In this document: one piece after another, positions 17,117 through 26,063 of the stretch
Numbering within the stretch: the stretch's first letter is position 1
How the letters are laid out: each line of letters begins with the position of its first letter
DNA from: Leeuwenhoekiella blandensis MED217
Lineage (GTDB): Bacteria > Bacteroidota > Bacteroidia > Flavobacteriales > Flavobacteriaceae
Direction of reading: 5' to 3'
Assembly (NCBI RefSeq): GCF_000152985.1
Contig: NZ_CH672395.1
Coordinates: 351,849 to 415,848, forward strand
DNA: 64,000 nt
Program-made: the position numbers and the translations under genes
Notes under the pieces: generated by a model
The model's input: only the letters and a program-made list of their open reading frames with translations
What the model was told of the DNA's origin: nothing
Database searches by the model: none

Positions 17117-19561
17117 ATGCTTAAAAACTATATCAAAATCGCCTGGCGCAACATCTGGAAAAACAAACTTTTTTCAGCCATCAATGTCATCAGTCTGGCT
17201 ATTGGGTTGAGTGCTTCGTTTGTGATCGGACTCATGGTGTATTATGATTTTAGCTTTGATACCTTTCACGAGGACGGCGATCGCATTTATCGTGTGGTAA
17301 CCGATTTTGAAACGCCGCAAGGGAATTATAAAAACGGAGGGGTTACCCCGCCGATGCGTATCGCTGCTAAGGAGCAACTCACCGGTGTTGAGCAATCGGC
17401 TTATTTTTATAATTGGTGGATTTCTGAAGCTAAGGCCGAAGCAAACAAGCAAACCTTTAAAGATCCTGAACGTATAATTCTTACCGAAGCCAGCTATTTT
17501 GACATTTTTCAATACAAATGGATCGCCGGTTCTAAAGCAACGGCGCTGCAGCAACCCAACAGTGTCGTGTTAACCCGAAAGCGTGCTGAAGCATATTTTC
17601 CGAATATGCCTTTAGCAGCTGTAATGGGACAATCTTTGGTATATGATGGAACCATTTCAGCAACAGTTTCCGGGATTGTTGAAGATTTTGACAAGCGTAC
17701 CGACTTACACTTTAATGAGTTCATTTCGCTAGAAACCGCAAAGCAAACCGAAAGCAGCGATCAGATTTTTGGTGATGATTGGGGAAACACCAATAATGCT
17801 TCGCAATTGTATATCAAGATCGCGCAGCAGAGTACGCCGGAGCAAATCAAAACGCAGTTGGCTACTTTGAGCGAAGCGCACGTTGATGCCGATATGCTCA
17901 AGTACAACAATAAGCGTACGTTCAATTTACAAGCCTTGTCTGATTTGCATTTTGATCACGAGTATGGCGCCTATGGCTATTCGGATTATGAAGCCGATAA
18001 AGGTATTTTGATAAGCTTGGTTTTTGTGGCGCTTTTCCTGTTGCTTTTAGGCAGCATCAATTTTATCAATTTGAATACCGCTCAAGCAGCGAGTCGTGCT
18101 AAAGAAATTGGAGTGCGCAAAACCATGGGCAGCTCTAAACGTCAATTGGTGCTTCAGTTTTTAGGCGAAACCTTTCTGCTCACGCTTATAGCCGCTTTAT
18201 GTTCTGTTGTTTTCTGCGTCTTAGCGCTTAAGGCTTTTGATAGTTTTATGGCTGAAGGAATTGAGCTGAGTCTTATGCTGACTCCTTGGTTTGCGGCACT
18301 AGTTGTCGTGCTTGTTATTGTGATCACATTATTGTCGGGTTTCTATCCCGGAGTCGTGTTGTCCCGTTTTAAACCGGCACGCGTGCTTAAAGGAAGCGTT
18401 TCGAGCAGCAAAGAAAAGGGCGTTTTGCGTCAGGTGTTAACCGTTTCTCAGTTTGCGATTGCACAGGTTTTTGTGATCGCCACACTCCTTGTAGGAAAGC
18501 AAATCTATTATATGATGCATCAGGATTTAGGGTTTAATACCGAGGCTGTTGCTTACCTGCAAACGCCATGGGATGATTTTTCAATAGACAAACGGCTTGT
18601 TTTAGAACAGGAATTGAAGCGTATTCCTGAAATTCAAAACGTGAGTCTGGGGGGTATGCCGCCTGCTTCATTCAATATGGCGACTCGAATGGGGATTTTT
18701 AAAAAAGACGGTCAGGAGCTTATTCAGGAACTACAAATTCTGAATGGTGATACCGAATACCTAAAGCTTTATGATATCGAATTGCTTGCCGGAAGACCAG
18801 CACTTAATGATACCATCGAAGAATATGTGATCAATGAAACCGGAATGCGTGCTTTTGGTTTTAAAGATCCTGAGAAAATTGTAGGGCAATATCTTGAACT
18901 CAATTCGCATCAACGATTGATCGTTGGAGTGATGCAGGATTTTAATCAGCGCTCGCTTAAAGATAAAGTGATGCCGCTGATGCTTACCGGAGATACCAGC
19001 CGAGATCGCCGTACCAATTTTAGAACACTGCACGTCAAACTTACCGGTGCATCTTCCGGTTGGCAAAATACCATTGCAAAAGTAGAGCAGCTTTATCAAG
19101 AGGTGTATCCCGGAGAGGAGTTTAGGCTCTCGTTTGTAGACGAGAGCATTTCAAAATTTTATAAGCAAGAGCAGCGTATTGCAACCTTACTCAACTGGGC
19201 GACCGGTCTTGCGGTGCTCATTAGTTGTTTAGGATTGTTGGGGCTGGTAATTCACACCACCTCACGACGCACCAAAGAAATTGGGATTCGCAAAGTGTTG
19301 GGAGCTTCCATTCTTCAAATCAATGCCTTGCTGTGTACCGACTTTTTAAAACTAGTCATCGTAGCCTATGTGATCGCGCTGCCCATTGCCTGGTGGGGAT
19401 TACATCAGTGGCTCGAAGATTATGCCTATAAAACCGAAATGAGCTGGTGGGTGTTTGCCTTAAGCGGATTAGGGATGATGCTGCTTGCAGTACTCATTAT
19501 GAGTTTTAAAACGCTGAAAGCCGCAATTGCCAATCCCGTAAAAGCACTGAGAACCGAATAA
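17117..19561 (+). CDS. MacB/FtsX-like ABC permease 5 of 6
   Basis: At 814 residues this is the longest of the array. It starts MLKNYIKIAWRNIWKN and ends AIANPVKALRTE. FtsX core 1 has AKEIGVRKTMGSSKRQLV and core 2 has TKEIGIRKVLGASILQI. The periplasmic domain begins with a Tyr/Trp-rich stretch (YFYNWWISEAKAEANKQ), different from its neighbours. The spacer is 24 bases. Its leader combines the element shared with permease 6 (ATTCATCAATCAAAA) with the one shared with permease 3 (AAAACGAACACAAATG), so it may be the junction product of two duplication steps. Export of an unknown substrate together with the operon's ATPases is inferred. Confidence 0.9.
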   Translation: MLKNYIKIAWRNIWKNKLFSAINVISLAIGLSASFVIGLMVYYDFSFDTFHEDGDRIYRVVTDFETPQGNYKNGGVTPPMRIAAKEQLTGVEQSAYFYNWWISEAKAEANKQTFKDPERIILTEASYFDIFQYKWIAGSKATALQQPNSVVLTRKRAEAYFPNMPLAAVMGQSLVYDGTISATVSGIVEDFDKRTDLHFNEFISLETAKQTESSDQIFGDDWGNTNNASQLYIKIAQQSTPEQIKTQLATLSEAHVDADMLKYNNKRTFNLQALSDLHFDHEYGAYGYSDYEADKGILISLVFVALFLLLLGSINFINLNTAQAASRAKEIGVRKTMGSSKRQLVLQFLGETFLLTLIAALCSVVFCVLALKAFDSFMAEGIELSLMLTPWFAALVVVLVIVITLLSGFYPGVVLSRFKPARVLKGSVSSSKEKGVLRQVLTVSQFAIAQVFVIATLLVGKQIYYMMHQDLGFNTEAVAYLQTPWDDFSIDKRLVLEQELKRIPEIQNVSLGGMPPASFNMATRMGIFKKDGQELIQELQILNGDTEYLKLYDIELLAGRPALNDTIEEYVINETGMRAFGFKDPEKIVGQYLELNSHQRLIVGVMQDFNQRSLKDKVMPLMLTGDTSRDRRTNFRTLHVKLTGASSGWQNTIAKVEQLYQEVYPGEEFRLSFVDESISKFYKQEQRIATLLNWATGLAVLISCLGLLGLVIHTTSRRTKEIGIRKVLGASILQINALLCTDFLKLVIVAYVIALPIAWWGLHQWLEDYAYKTEMSWWVFALSGLGMMLLAVLIMSFKTLKAAIANPVKALRTE

Positions 19562-19584
19562 TTCATCAATCAAAATCAATCCTT

Positions 19585-22005
19585 ATGTTAAAGAATTATA
19601 TCAAAATCGCCCTACGGAATTTATGGAAGGATAAAACCTTCAGTATACTGAATCTTGTAGGTTTGAGTACGGCCTTTGCGGTGGCCGTTCTCTTGGGAAT
19701 GTATGCCTTTTTCGAACTTTCGTACGACGGGTTTCATCAAAATAATGCATCCTTATATCAGGTGTATTCCACAGAACAAACGCCCGAAGGGATCGTGTCA
19801 AGCGTTCCTAAATCGGTGCCTTTTACTCCGGCCTTACAAGAAGAAGTACCGGGAATCGCCCAAAGCACACGAGTTAACGGTAAAGGCGTTTTGGTCATAG
19901 CCGGTGATAAGGAATTGCGTATGAGTGCTGCCTACGTAGATCCTGATTTTTTCTCGATGTTTAGTTTTCCTGTACTTCGCGGAGTTGAAACGCAACCCAC
20001 AAAAGACTTGAGTACTGTAACGCTAACGGAGCACGCGGCAGAACGTATTTTTGGCAAAGAAAGCGCCTTAGGTAAAACCCTGCGCGTCATCACCGAAGGA
20101 GAAGAGAAATTATTTACAGTAAATGCAATTACAGCAGATTTCCCCGATCAGAGCAGTATAAAGTTTGACTTAGCTTTAGATTTCAGTAATCAGGCTTCGT
20201 TCTCTTATGCGAGTATTAAAGACGATTGGAGTAAAGAGAATCACGAGGTTTTTGTACAGCTAGAGCAGGGGGTCACTCCGCAACAATTTGAGCAGGCAAC
20301 CGCTCCGTTCACACAATTGCATTATAAAGAAGATCTAGAAGCCGCCAAGCGCGATGGAGCACAGCCCGATCAAAACGGAAACTACAAACAAATACGCTTA
20401 CTGCCTTTTCAAGACCGAGCCTATGCCAATTTTGATTACGGAATCGCGCACGTAGATAAAGCGATGCCGTATTTGGTGCTAGGTGTGGGCTTTTTGATCT
20501 TGTTTATCGCTTGTGTGAATTTCATCAATATGAGTATTGCAAAAAGCACACAGCGTTTACGGGAAATAGGGATGCGTAAAACCTTAGGCGCCGGCAAAGC
20601 ACAACTGTTTTTTCAGTTTTGGGGTGAAAGCATTTTTATTTTTTTGGGTGCTGCAATTTTAGGAGGTGCATTGGCGGCCGCTTTTTCAGATTCTTTTAAA
20701 ACCTTGTTTTCAACTCGGGCTACTTTTGAAGCTGTTTTTAGTATTAAAGTGCTTTTAGGTTTTATACTGGTCTTTATGGTGATCACGTTGATTGCCGGTG
20801 GATATCCTGCACTGCTGCTTTCTAAATTAGGGACGCTTCAATCCTTAAAAGGAAAACTCAATCTCACGCGTAAAAATCGGGTGCGGGATGTGCTGATGGT
20901 CATTCAGTTTGGGATCGCGATTTTATTGATCAGTGGTACGTTTGTGCTTTGGCAACAAATCGATTTTATGCGGAATAAAAATCTGGGCTATAACAAAGAG
21001 CAAGTGATTTCAATACCGCTTAACGGAAAACGTTCTGATGCGCAGGTGATGCAATTACTACGGAATAAATTGCAGGCGTATCCTGAAATTTTAGACATCA
21101 CGGCTTCTAATAACAGCTTGGGGCTGGGACGCGACGGAAGCTCCAGAACAAGCCAGATGGGATTTGAGTATAAAGGCCGTATGGTTACCACGCATATTTT
21201 GATGGTAGATTACGACTATCCTGAAACCTTAGATATGGAACTGGTTGCCGGCCGTAGTTTTAAAAGAGACTATGCTTCAGATAGTCTTGCGGTGTTGATC
21301 AATGAGCAAATGGCGGCCCAATTGCAGGAAAAGAATCCGTTGGAAACCCGGTTTATTATGGACGACAGCGTAGCTTACAATGTCGTAGGAGTGTTGAAAG
21401 ATTACAACTTTCAGAAGCTTAACACTTCGGTGGCACCGCTCACGTTATTTTTAAAGCCCGACTGGAATATGCATTATGCTTATATAAAAGTGGCTCCTAA
21501 TAAAGCGGCAACAGCACTTCCGCTTTTAGAAAAAGTTTGGGGCGAGATCGAGCCAAAGGCCGATTTTCTCGGGTCCTTTCTCGATGAGAATGTAGACCGC
21601 ACGTTTAAAGCAGAAAAAAGAATGGCTACAATGATCACCAGCGGTTCGATCTTGGCGATTATCTTAAGTTGTATCGGGCTGTTTGCGATCTCCCTGCTCA
21701 TCGTGGCGCAGCGTAAAAAAGAAATAGGTGTGCGCAAAGTGGTGGGAGCAAGCGTTCTTAGAATCACCCTGATGCTTTCTACCGACTTTTTAAAACTGGT
21801 TGCTGTAGGTTTTGCTATTGCTGTGCCGCTCGCGTGGTGGTTTGCTCATAATTGGTTGCAAGGTTATGCCAGTCATATTACGCTTAATATTTGGATTTTT
21901 ATCGCAGCCGGAGCCGCGGCGTTATTGATCGCTTTACTCACGATCAGCTTTAGAACCATAAGGGCAGCTTCACAAAACCCTGTACGCTCTTTAAGAACCG
22001 AATAA
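19585..22005 (+). CDS. MacB/FtsX-like ABC permease 6 of 6
   Basis: The 806-residue last permease starts MLKNYIKIALRNLWKD and ends SQNPVRSLRTE. FtsX core 1 has LREIGMRKTLGAGKAQLF and core 2 has KKEIGVRKVVGASVLRI. It is more diverged from the others in the first membrane helix (FSILNLVGLSTAFAVAVLLG) and in the periplasmic domain. It lies 29 bases before the second, atypical ATPase, so those two may form a subunit pair distinct from the canonical ATPase with permeases 1-5; this is inference from position only. Confidence 0.9.
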   Translation: MLKNYIKIALRNLWKDKTFSILNLVGLSTAFAVAVLLGMYAFFELSYDGFHQNNASLYQVYSTEQTPEGIVSSVPKSVPFTPALQEEVPGIAQSTRVNGKGVLVIAGDKELRMSAAYVDPDFFSMFSFPVLRGVETQPTKDLSTVTLTEHAAERIFGKESALGKTLRVITEGEEKLFTVNAITADFPDQSSIKFDLALDFSNQASFSYASIKDDWSKENHEVFVQLEQGVTPQQFEQATAPFTQLHYKEDLEAAKRDGAQPDQNGNYKQIRLLPFQDRAYANFDYGIAHVDKAMPYLVLGVGFLILFIACVNFINMSIAKSTQRLREIGMRKTLGAGKAQLFFQFWGESIFIFLGAAILGGALAAAFSDSFKTLFSTRATFEAVFSIKVLLGFILVFMVITLIAGGYPALLLSKLGTLQSLKGKLNLTRKNRVRDVLMVIQFGIAILLISGTFVLWQQIDFMRNKNLGYNKEQVISIPLNGKRSDAQVMQLLRNKLQAYPEILDITASNNSLGLGRDGSSRTSQMGFEYKGRMVTTHILMVDYDYPETLDMELVAGRSFKRDYASDSLAVLINEQMAAQLQEKNPLETRFIMDDSVAYNVVGVLKDYNFQKLNTSVAPLTLFLKPDWNMHYAYIKVAPNKAATALPLLEKVWGEIEPKADFLGSFLDENVDRTFKAEKRMATMITSGSILAIILSCIGLFAISLLIVAQRKKEIGVRKVVGASVLRITLMLSTDFLKLVAVGFAIAVPLAWWFAHNWLQGYASHITLNIWIFIAAGAAALLIALLTISFRTIRAASQNPVRSLRTE

Positions 22006-22034
22006 GAACCCTAGAATAGAACTATAAATACATT

Positions 22035-22703
22035 ATGCTTTTACAACTCAATCATATTTACAAGTGGGTCAAACAAGGAGGAAAACGTGTTTTCCTTTTA
22101 AATGACATCAGTCTTCAGGTAGAAGAAGGCGAATTTATCTCGATAATGGGACCTTCGGGCTCGGGGAAGTCAACTTTGCTCAACGTCATCGGGATGCTTG
22201 ACGAATTTCAGGAAGGCGAATATAATTTCCTGGACGAGTCGGTACATACGCTTAAGGAAAAACACCGCTCTAAACTCTATAAAGAATACATTGGTTTTGT
22301 GTTTCAGGCCTATCATTTAATTGATGAATTGACGGTGTATGAAAACATAGAAACGCCGCTTTTGTACAAAAATGTCAAGTCTTCAGAGCGTAAAGCTTTG
22401 GTAGCAGACATGCTCGACCGGTTTAATATTGTAGGTAAAAAAGATCTTTTCCCCAGTCAGTTGAGCGGGGGGCAGCAACAGCTTGTGGGGATCGCGCGTG
22501 CCTTGATCGCAAAACCCAAACTCATTCTGGCAGATGAACCTACCGGGAATCTCAATTCGAAACAAGGTGAAGAAATCATGCAGCTTTTTAAAGAACTGAA
22601 TCAAGAAGGGGTAACGATCATTCAGGCCACGCATTCTGAAGCGAATGCCGAATATGGCAACCGAATCATTCACCTTTTGGACGGAAGCAAAACCAAGGCC
22701 TAA
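22035..22703 (+). CDS. ABC transporter ATP-binding protein with altered signature and D-loop
   Basis: The second nucleotide-binding subunit has 222 residues. Walker A GPSGSGKST (39-47), Q-loop FVFQAY (88-93), Walker B LILADE (163-168) with the catalytic Glu, and the switch His (ATHSEAN) are intact. The signature LSGGQ (143-147) is followed by Leu150 where MacB/LolD ATPases usually have Arg, and the D-loop is GNLN (171-174) where Asp is normally conserved, as in the first ATPase (GNLD). These changes could lower or make asymmetric the ATPase activity, for example in a heterodimer with the canonical subunit. Two MacB-type ATPases in one operon agree with that, but no pairing is proven. Confidence 0.92.
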   Translation: MLLQLNHIYKWVKQGGKRVFLLNDISLQVEEGEFISIMGPSGSGKSTLLNVIGMLDEFQEGEYNFLDESVHTLKEKHRSKLYKEYIGFVFQAYHLIDELTVYENIETPLLYKNVKSSERKALVADMLDRFNIVGKKDLFPSQLSGGQQQLVGIARALIAKPKLILADEPTGNLNSKQGEEIMQLFKELNQEGVTIIQATHSEANAEYGNRIIHLLDGSKTKA

Positions 22704-22787
22704 TCAACCTTTTTCCGATTATCAGAAAATTTAATCCTTGGGCTTGCTCAGGGCTGTTAGTTAAAATTCATCATCAATCAATTAAGT

Positions 22788-24209
22788 ATGCTTATCAAAT
22801 TGCTAAAGCACGCCTTTGTAGCTTGTGCTTGTGTTTATACGTTAAATGCACAAGAAACACAAAATATCAGTTTGCAAGCGTGTATAGAGATCGCACTGAC
22901 TCATAACCTGGATTTAAAAGCTGCAGATCTACGCGCAGAAACCGAAACCATTCAGTTTAAGCAAAGCCGCAATGCGCTGCTTCCGTCAATAAATGCCAAT
23001 TATAATTTGGGGTTGAGCAATGGCCGAAGTATCGACCCGTTCACCAACAGCTATGTGAATGAAGAGCTGACCTATTCTAACGCCGCACTCAGTATTAATA
23101 CAACCCTATTTGACGGTTTTCGGATTTTAAATACACTGAAGCAAAACAGCCTCAATAAGGCTGCCGCCGAAATGGAAATCGAAGAAGCACGGCAGAATTT
23201 AGTGCTTGATGTAACCTTGAGTTTCCTTCAGGTGCTTAACTTTCGGGAGTTGGTAAAACTTGCCGAAACGCGCTTGATCACTTCTAAAGAGCAACTCAAC
23301 CGACTTCATAAATTACAAGAAGAAGAAACCGGAGATCCTGTGGCCTATCACGATTTGCAAGGCCAAGTAGCTTTAGATCAAAGCGCTGTAAATGACGCAA
23401 AAAATAATCTGAACAATGCGCTTGCAGATCTAAAATTTCTGCTGAATACAGAGCGTCCTATCGAAGCTTCACAACTGGTGCTTTTGCTGAATCTTGAACC
23501 TCGATCAGATACTGCAGATGCAGTTTATGAGGCTGCGTTGCACAATTTAGCTGCTATCAAAGCAAAGGAATTGCGCGAGGAAGCAGCAGCAAAAGGCGTT
23601 GCAGTTGCTCGTGCTCAATATGCACCGCAAATCAGTTTGTTTGCAAATTTTGGTACCAACTATTCCAGCGCTGCGCGCCTGTTTGAAGACGCCGGGACGC
23701 AAACTGTGCAAACCGGAGATTTTGTGCGCCTTGACGGGACCGATTATGCTGTCTTTACACAAGAAGGTTTGTTTGAAGCCTCTCCCATTTCGTACACCGA
23801 TCAGTTCAACAACAACCTGAATAGTGCCGCGGGTGTTTCGGTGAGCATTCCTATTTTTAATGGTTTTCAGGCAAAGAATGCTGTACAATTGCAAAAGGTA
23901 AATCGCGATCAGGCTTCGGTGATCCTGGAGCAGACGAAGCGTGCCTTAAAACAAAACATCACCCGTGCTTACAACGATCTGAATGCTGCATACTCAAATT
24001 ATCAACTTTTAGAAGCGCAGGTTGAAGCCTATGAAGAGTCTTTTCGCATTAATGAAGTGAAATTCAATTTGGGTGTTTCTACCAGCGTGGCCTACATCAC
24101 CAGTAAAAACAATCTTGATAATGCGCGGATTAATCTGACCAATGCGCGTTATGCTTATTTATTGACGTCTCGAATCTTAGATTATTATGGCGGAAGGATC
24201 GCTATGTGA
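22788..24209 (+). CDS. TolC-family outer-membrane efflux channel
   Basis: The 473-residue protein has a signal peptide (LLKHAFVACACVYTLNAQ, cleavage near residue 21) and the two-repeat outer-membrane efflux protein architecture: long helices rich in Ala, Gln, Leu and Asn with amphipathic strands, e.g. FDGFRILNTLKQNSLNKA in the first half and FNGFQAKNAVQLQKVNRD in the second. It forms the trimeric exit duct for the adaptor and permeases upstream. It is the last gene of the operon, 84 bases after the second ATPase, with a CATCAATCAAT leader like the permease genes. Its conserved end (NARYAYLLTSRILDYYGG) matches the family. No good terminator was found after it. Confidence 0.93.
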   Translation: MLIKLLKHAFVACACVYTLNAQETQNISLQACIEIALTHNLDLKAADLRAETETIQFKQSRNALLPSINANYNLGLSNGRSIDPFTNSYVNEELTYSNAALSINTTLFDGFRILNTLKQNSLNKAAAEMEIEEARQNLVLDVTLSFLQVLNFRELVKLAETRLITSKEQLNRLHKLQEEETGDPVAYHDLQGQVALDQSAVNDAKNNLNNALADLKFLLNTERPIEASQLVLLLNLEPRSDTADAVYEAALHNLAAIKAKELREEAAAKGVAVARAQYAPQISLFANFGTNYSSAARLFEDAGTQTVQTGDFVRLDGTDYAVFTQEGLFEASPISYTDQFNNNLNSAAGVSVSIPIFNGFQAKNAVQLQKVNRDQASVILEQTKRALKQNITRAYNDLNAAYSNYQLLEAQVEAYEESFRINEVKFNLGVSTSVAYITSKNNLDNARINLTNARYAYLLTSRILDYYGGRIAM

Positions 24210-24281
24210 TGCTTCTAATTTACATTTCTGTCTTATTTTTAAGGTATGTGCAAGAAGCACTACATCTAAAAACGAGAGCGC

Positions 24282-25181
24282 ATGCAATCAAACGTAGGTC
24301 TGGTAATTGAAGAAAAAGCAGCAGATATTGGGAATTTTATGGTGGGCAGGTTACTGCCATTTAGAAAGAAGCGCGCCGTTGGTCCGTTTTTATTCATAGA
24401 CCATATGGGACCTGCTTGTTTAAAAGAATATCAAAATCTCGATGTGCCTCCACATCCGCACATTGGGCTTTCAACCTTGACCTATTTGTTTGAAGGATCT
24501 ATTTTTCACCGGGACAGTTTGGGTAATGCGGTTGAGATCAAGCCGGGTGCTGTCAACTGGATGACGGCAGGAAAAGGAGTGGTACATTCTGAACGCACCC
24601 CGGAATATCTGCGAGATGAATCTAAATTTTTACATGGTTTTCAGATTTGGGTCGGTTTGCCTAAAGCGCTGGAGCAAAGCGAACCCTCGTTTTATCATAT
24701 TGAAAAAGAAGCTTTACCTACGTGGGAAGAAAACGGAATTCAATACAAGCTCATTGCCGGGAAAATTGAAGGGAAATCTGCTCCCGTTCCTGTGCATAGT
24801 CCGTTATTTTTTATCGAAATAAAAACCGAAGCTGCTCAAAAAATTGATATAGGCGACCGACTTTATGGCGAAGTGGCGATGTATGTTTTAGAAGGTTCGG
24901 TCAGGGTTGAAGGAAACACTTACGGAACCAAGCAACTTCTGGTAGCTAAAAAAGCTTCATTATGCGCTTTTGAAACTAATGAGGAAACCACGCTCTATTT
25001 GTTTGGCGGGGAGCCATTTGATGAAGAGCGTTTTATGTTTTGGAATTTTGTCAATTCTGATAAAGCTGTTTTAGAGCAAGCCAAAACCGATTGGAAAAAT
25101 CAAAACGTAGACGCATTTCCTAAAGTCCCGGGTGATGAGGAAGAATATGTTCCGCTTCCGGAGCCTAGACAGTATAAGTAA
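24282..25181 (+). CDS. Pirin family protein
   Basis: This 299-residue bicupin has the pirin metal site in the N-terminal cupin: His58 and His60 (PPHPHIGL) with His102 and Glu104 (GVVHSERTPE), the expected Fe ligand pattern. The C-terminal cupin (from about residue 165) carries GDRLYGEVAMYVLEGSV and the pirin_C end FDEERFMFWNF. Bacterial pirins include quercetin 2,3-dioxygenases and proteins that modulate enzymes; which applies here cannot be told. The gene follows the TolC gene by 72 bases in the same direction but has no evident functional tie to it. A LuxR-type regulator follows within 30 bases. Confidence 0.92.
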   Translation: MQSNVGLVIEEKAADIGNFMVGRLLPFRKKRAVGPFLFIDHMGPACLKEYQNLDVPPHPHIGLSTLTYLFEGSIFHRDSLGNAVEIKPGAVNWMTAGKGVVHSERTPEYLRDESKFLHGFQIWVGLPKALEQSEPSFYHIEKEALPTWEENGIQYKLIAGKIEGKSAPVPVHSPLFFIEIKTEAAQKIDIGDRLYGEVAMYVLEGSVRVEGNTYGTKQLLVAKKASLCAFETNEETTLYLFGGEPFDEERFMFWNFVNSDKAVLEQAKTDWKNQNVDAFPKVPGDEEEYVPLPEPRQYK

Positions 25182-25209
25182 TTTCTTTTAATGTAAGTTG
25201 ATCGTAAGA

Positions 25210-25917
25210 ATGCCCAAGAAAAAAGACTTTTTTACTTTAAAAAATTCAGCCCGAAGTATCTCAAGAGAAGAGCGCTTGCGTTCTTCAAATTATCTGGAGT
25301 CAGTAAAGGCTTTTGCACGGCTTACTAACCAAAGTTTGTATGTGATCAATTATGCAGAAATGGGTTTTGAGTACGTGTCAGAAAACCCTTTGTTTTTGTG
25401 TGGGTATTCGGCAGAAGAAGTGCTTAAAATGGGTTATGATTTCTATCTCAATACTGTGCCTGAGCAGGATTTGAAATTACTGTTGGAGATCAACAGAATT
25501 GGTTTTGATTTTTATGACACAATACCGCTAGAAGACCGCAAATTGTACACGATCTCTTATGATTTTAATTTAAAGACAGAAGATCAAAGCAGTATTTTGA
25601 TCAATCATAAATTAACACCCTTGTTTTTAGATGCGAGTGGAAAAATCTGGAAAGCTCTATGTATCGTTTCTCTGGCATCTTCTGAGTCTGCAGGAAATAT
25701 TAAAATTTACAAGCAAGGTGGTCAAAATAGCATTCGATATGATCTTGCGTCTGGAGTATGGGAAACTGTTGCTTCTATTCAGTTGACTTCTCGCGAACAA
25801 GAAATCCTTCAACTCTCAATTAGGGGTTTTAAAGTAGATCAGATCGCACAAGAACTCAATCTTTCTCTGAATACCATTAAGTACCATCAAAAAAACTATT
25901 TGAAAAACTTGATGTGA
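25210..25917 (+). CDS. PAS-like sensor / LuxR-type transcriptional regulator
   Basis: I choose the ATG at 25210 (235 residues) over the TTG four codons upstream. The C-terminus is a LuxR/GerE helix-turn-helix: LTSREQEILQLSIRGFKVDQIAQELNLSLNTIKYHQKN, where Leu-Thr-x-Arg-Glu and NTIKYH are typical. The N-terminal two thirds resemble a PAS fold (YAEMGFEYVSENPLFLCGYSAEEVLKMGYDFYLNTV), so it probably senses a ligand or redox cue in the cytoplasm. There is no receiver domain. The gene is 28 bases downstream of pirin and likely co-transcribed with it. Targets are unknown. Confidence 0.85.
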   Translation: MPKKKDFFTLKNSARSISREERLRSSNYLESVKAFARLTNQSLYVINYAEMGFEYVSENPLFLCGYSAEEVLKMGYDFYLNTVPEQDLKLLLEINRIGFDFYDTIPLEDRKLYTISYDFNLKTEDQSSILINHKLTPLFLDASGKIWKALCIVSLASSESAGNIKIYKQGGQNSIRYDLASGVWETVASIQLTSREQEILQLSIRGFKVDQIAQELNLSLNTIKYHQKNYLKNLM

Positions 25918-25965
25918 CCACAATTGTTGAGGCGATAACCTGCGCTACGCGGAATAACCTCATTT

Positions 25966-25987
25966 AAACTACCTTTTTGGGTAGTTT
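25966..25987 (+). terminator. Hairpin after the LuxR-type gene
   Basis: AAACTACC and GGTAGTTT form an 8-bp stem around TTTTTG, 48 bases after the stop codon. There is no clear T run after it, so termination is possible but not certain. Confidence 0.4.
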
Positions 25988-26063
25988 ATCACGTTAGTTG
26001 CTTTTGTTTATTTGTAGCCTTAAAATTTGGTAATCAAATCACAACCTTACAAAGAACTAACTC

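Noticed and set aside
24210-24259. TGCTTCT...AGAAGCA inverted repeat after the TolC gene
   Set aside because: The arms are only 7 bases with a loop of about 36 and no T run, so it is not a credible terminator.
25928-25962. TGAGG...CCTCA nested with GCGCTACGC after the LuxR-type gene
   Set aside because: Short imperfect pairing; too weak to call a riboswitch, terminator or repeat.
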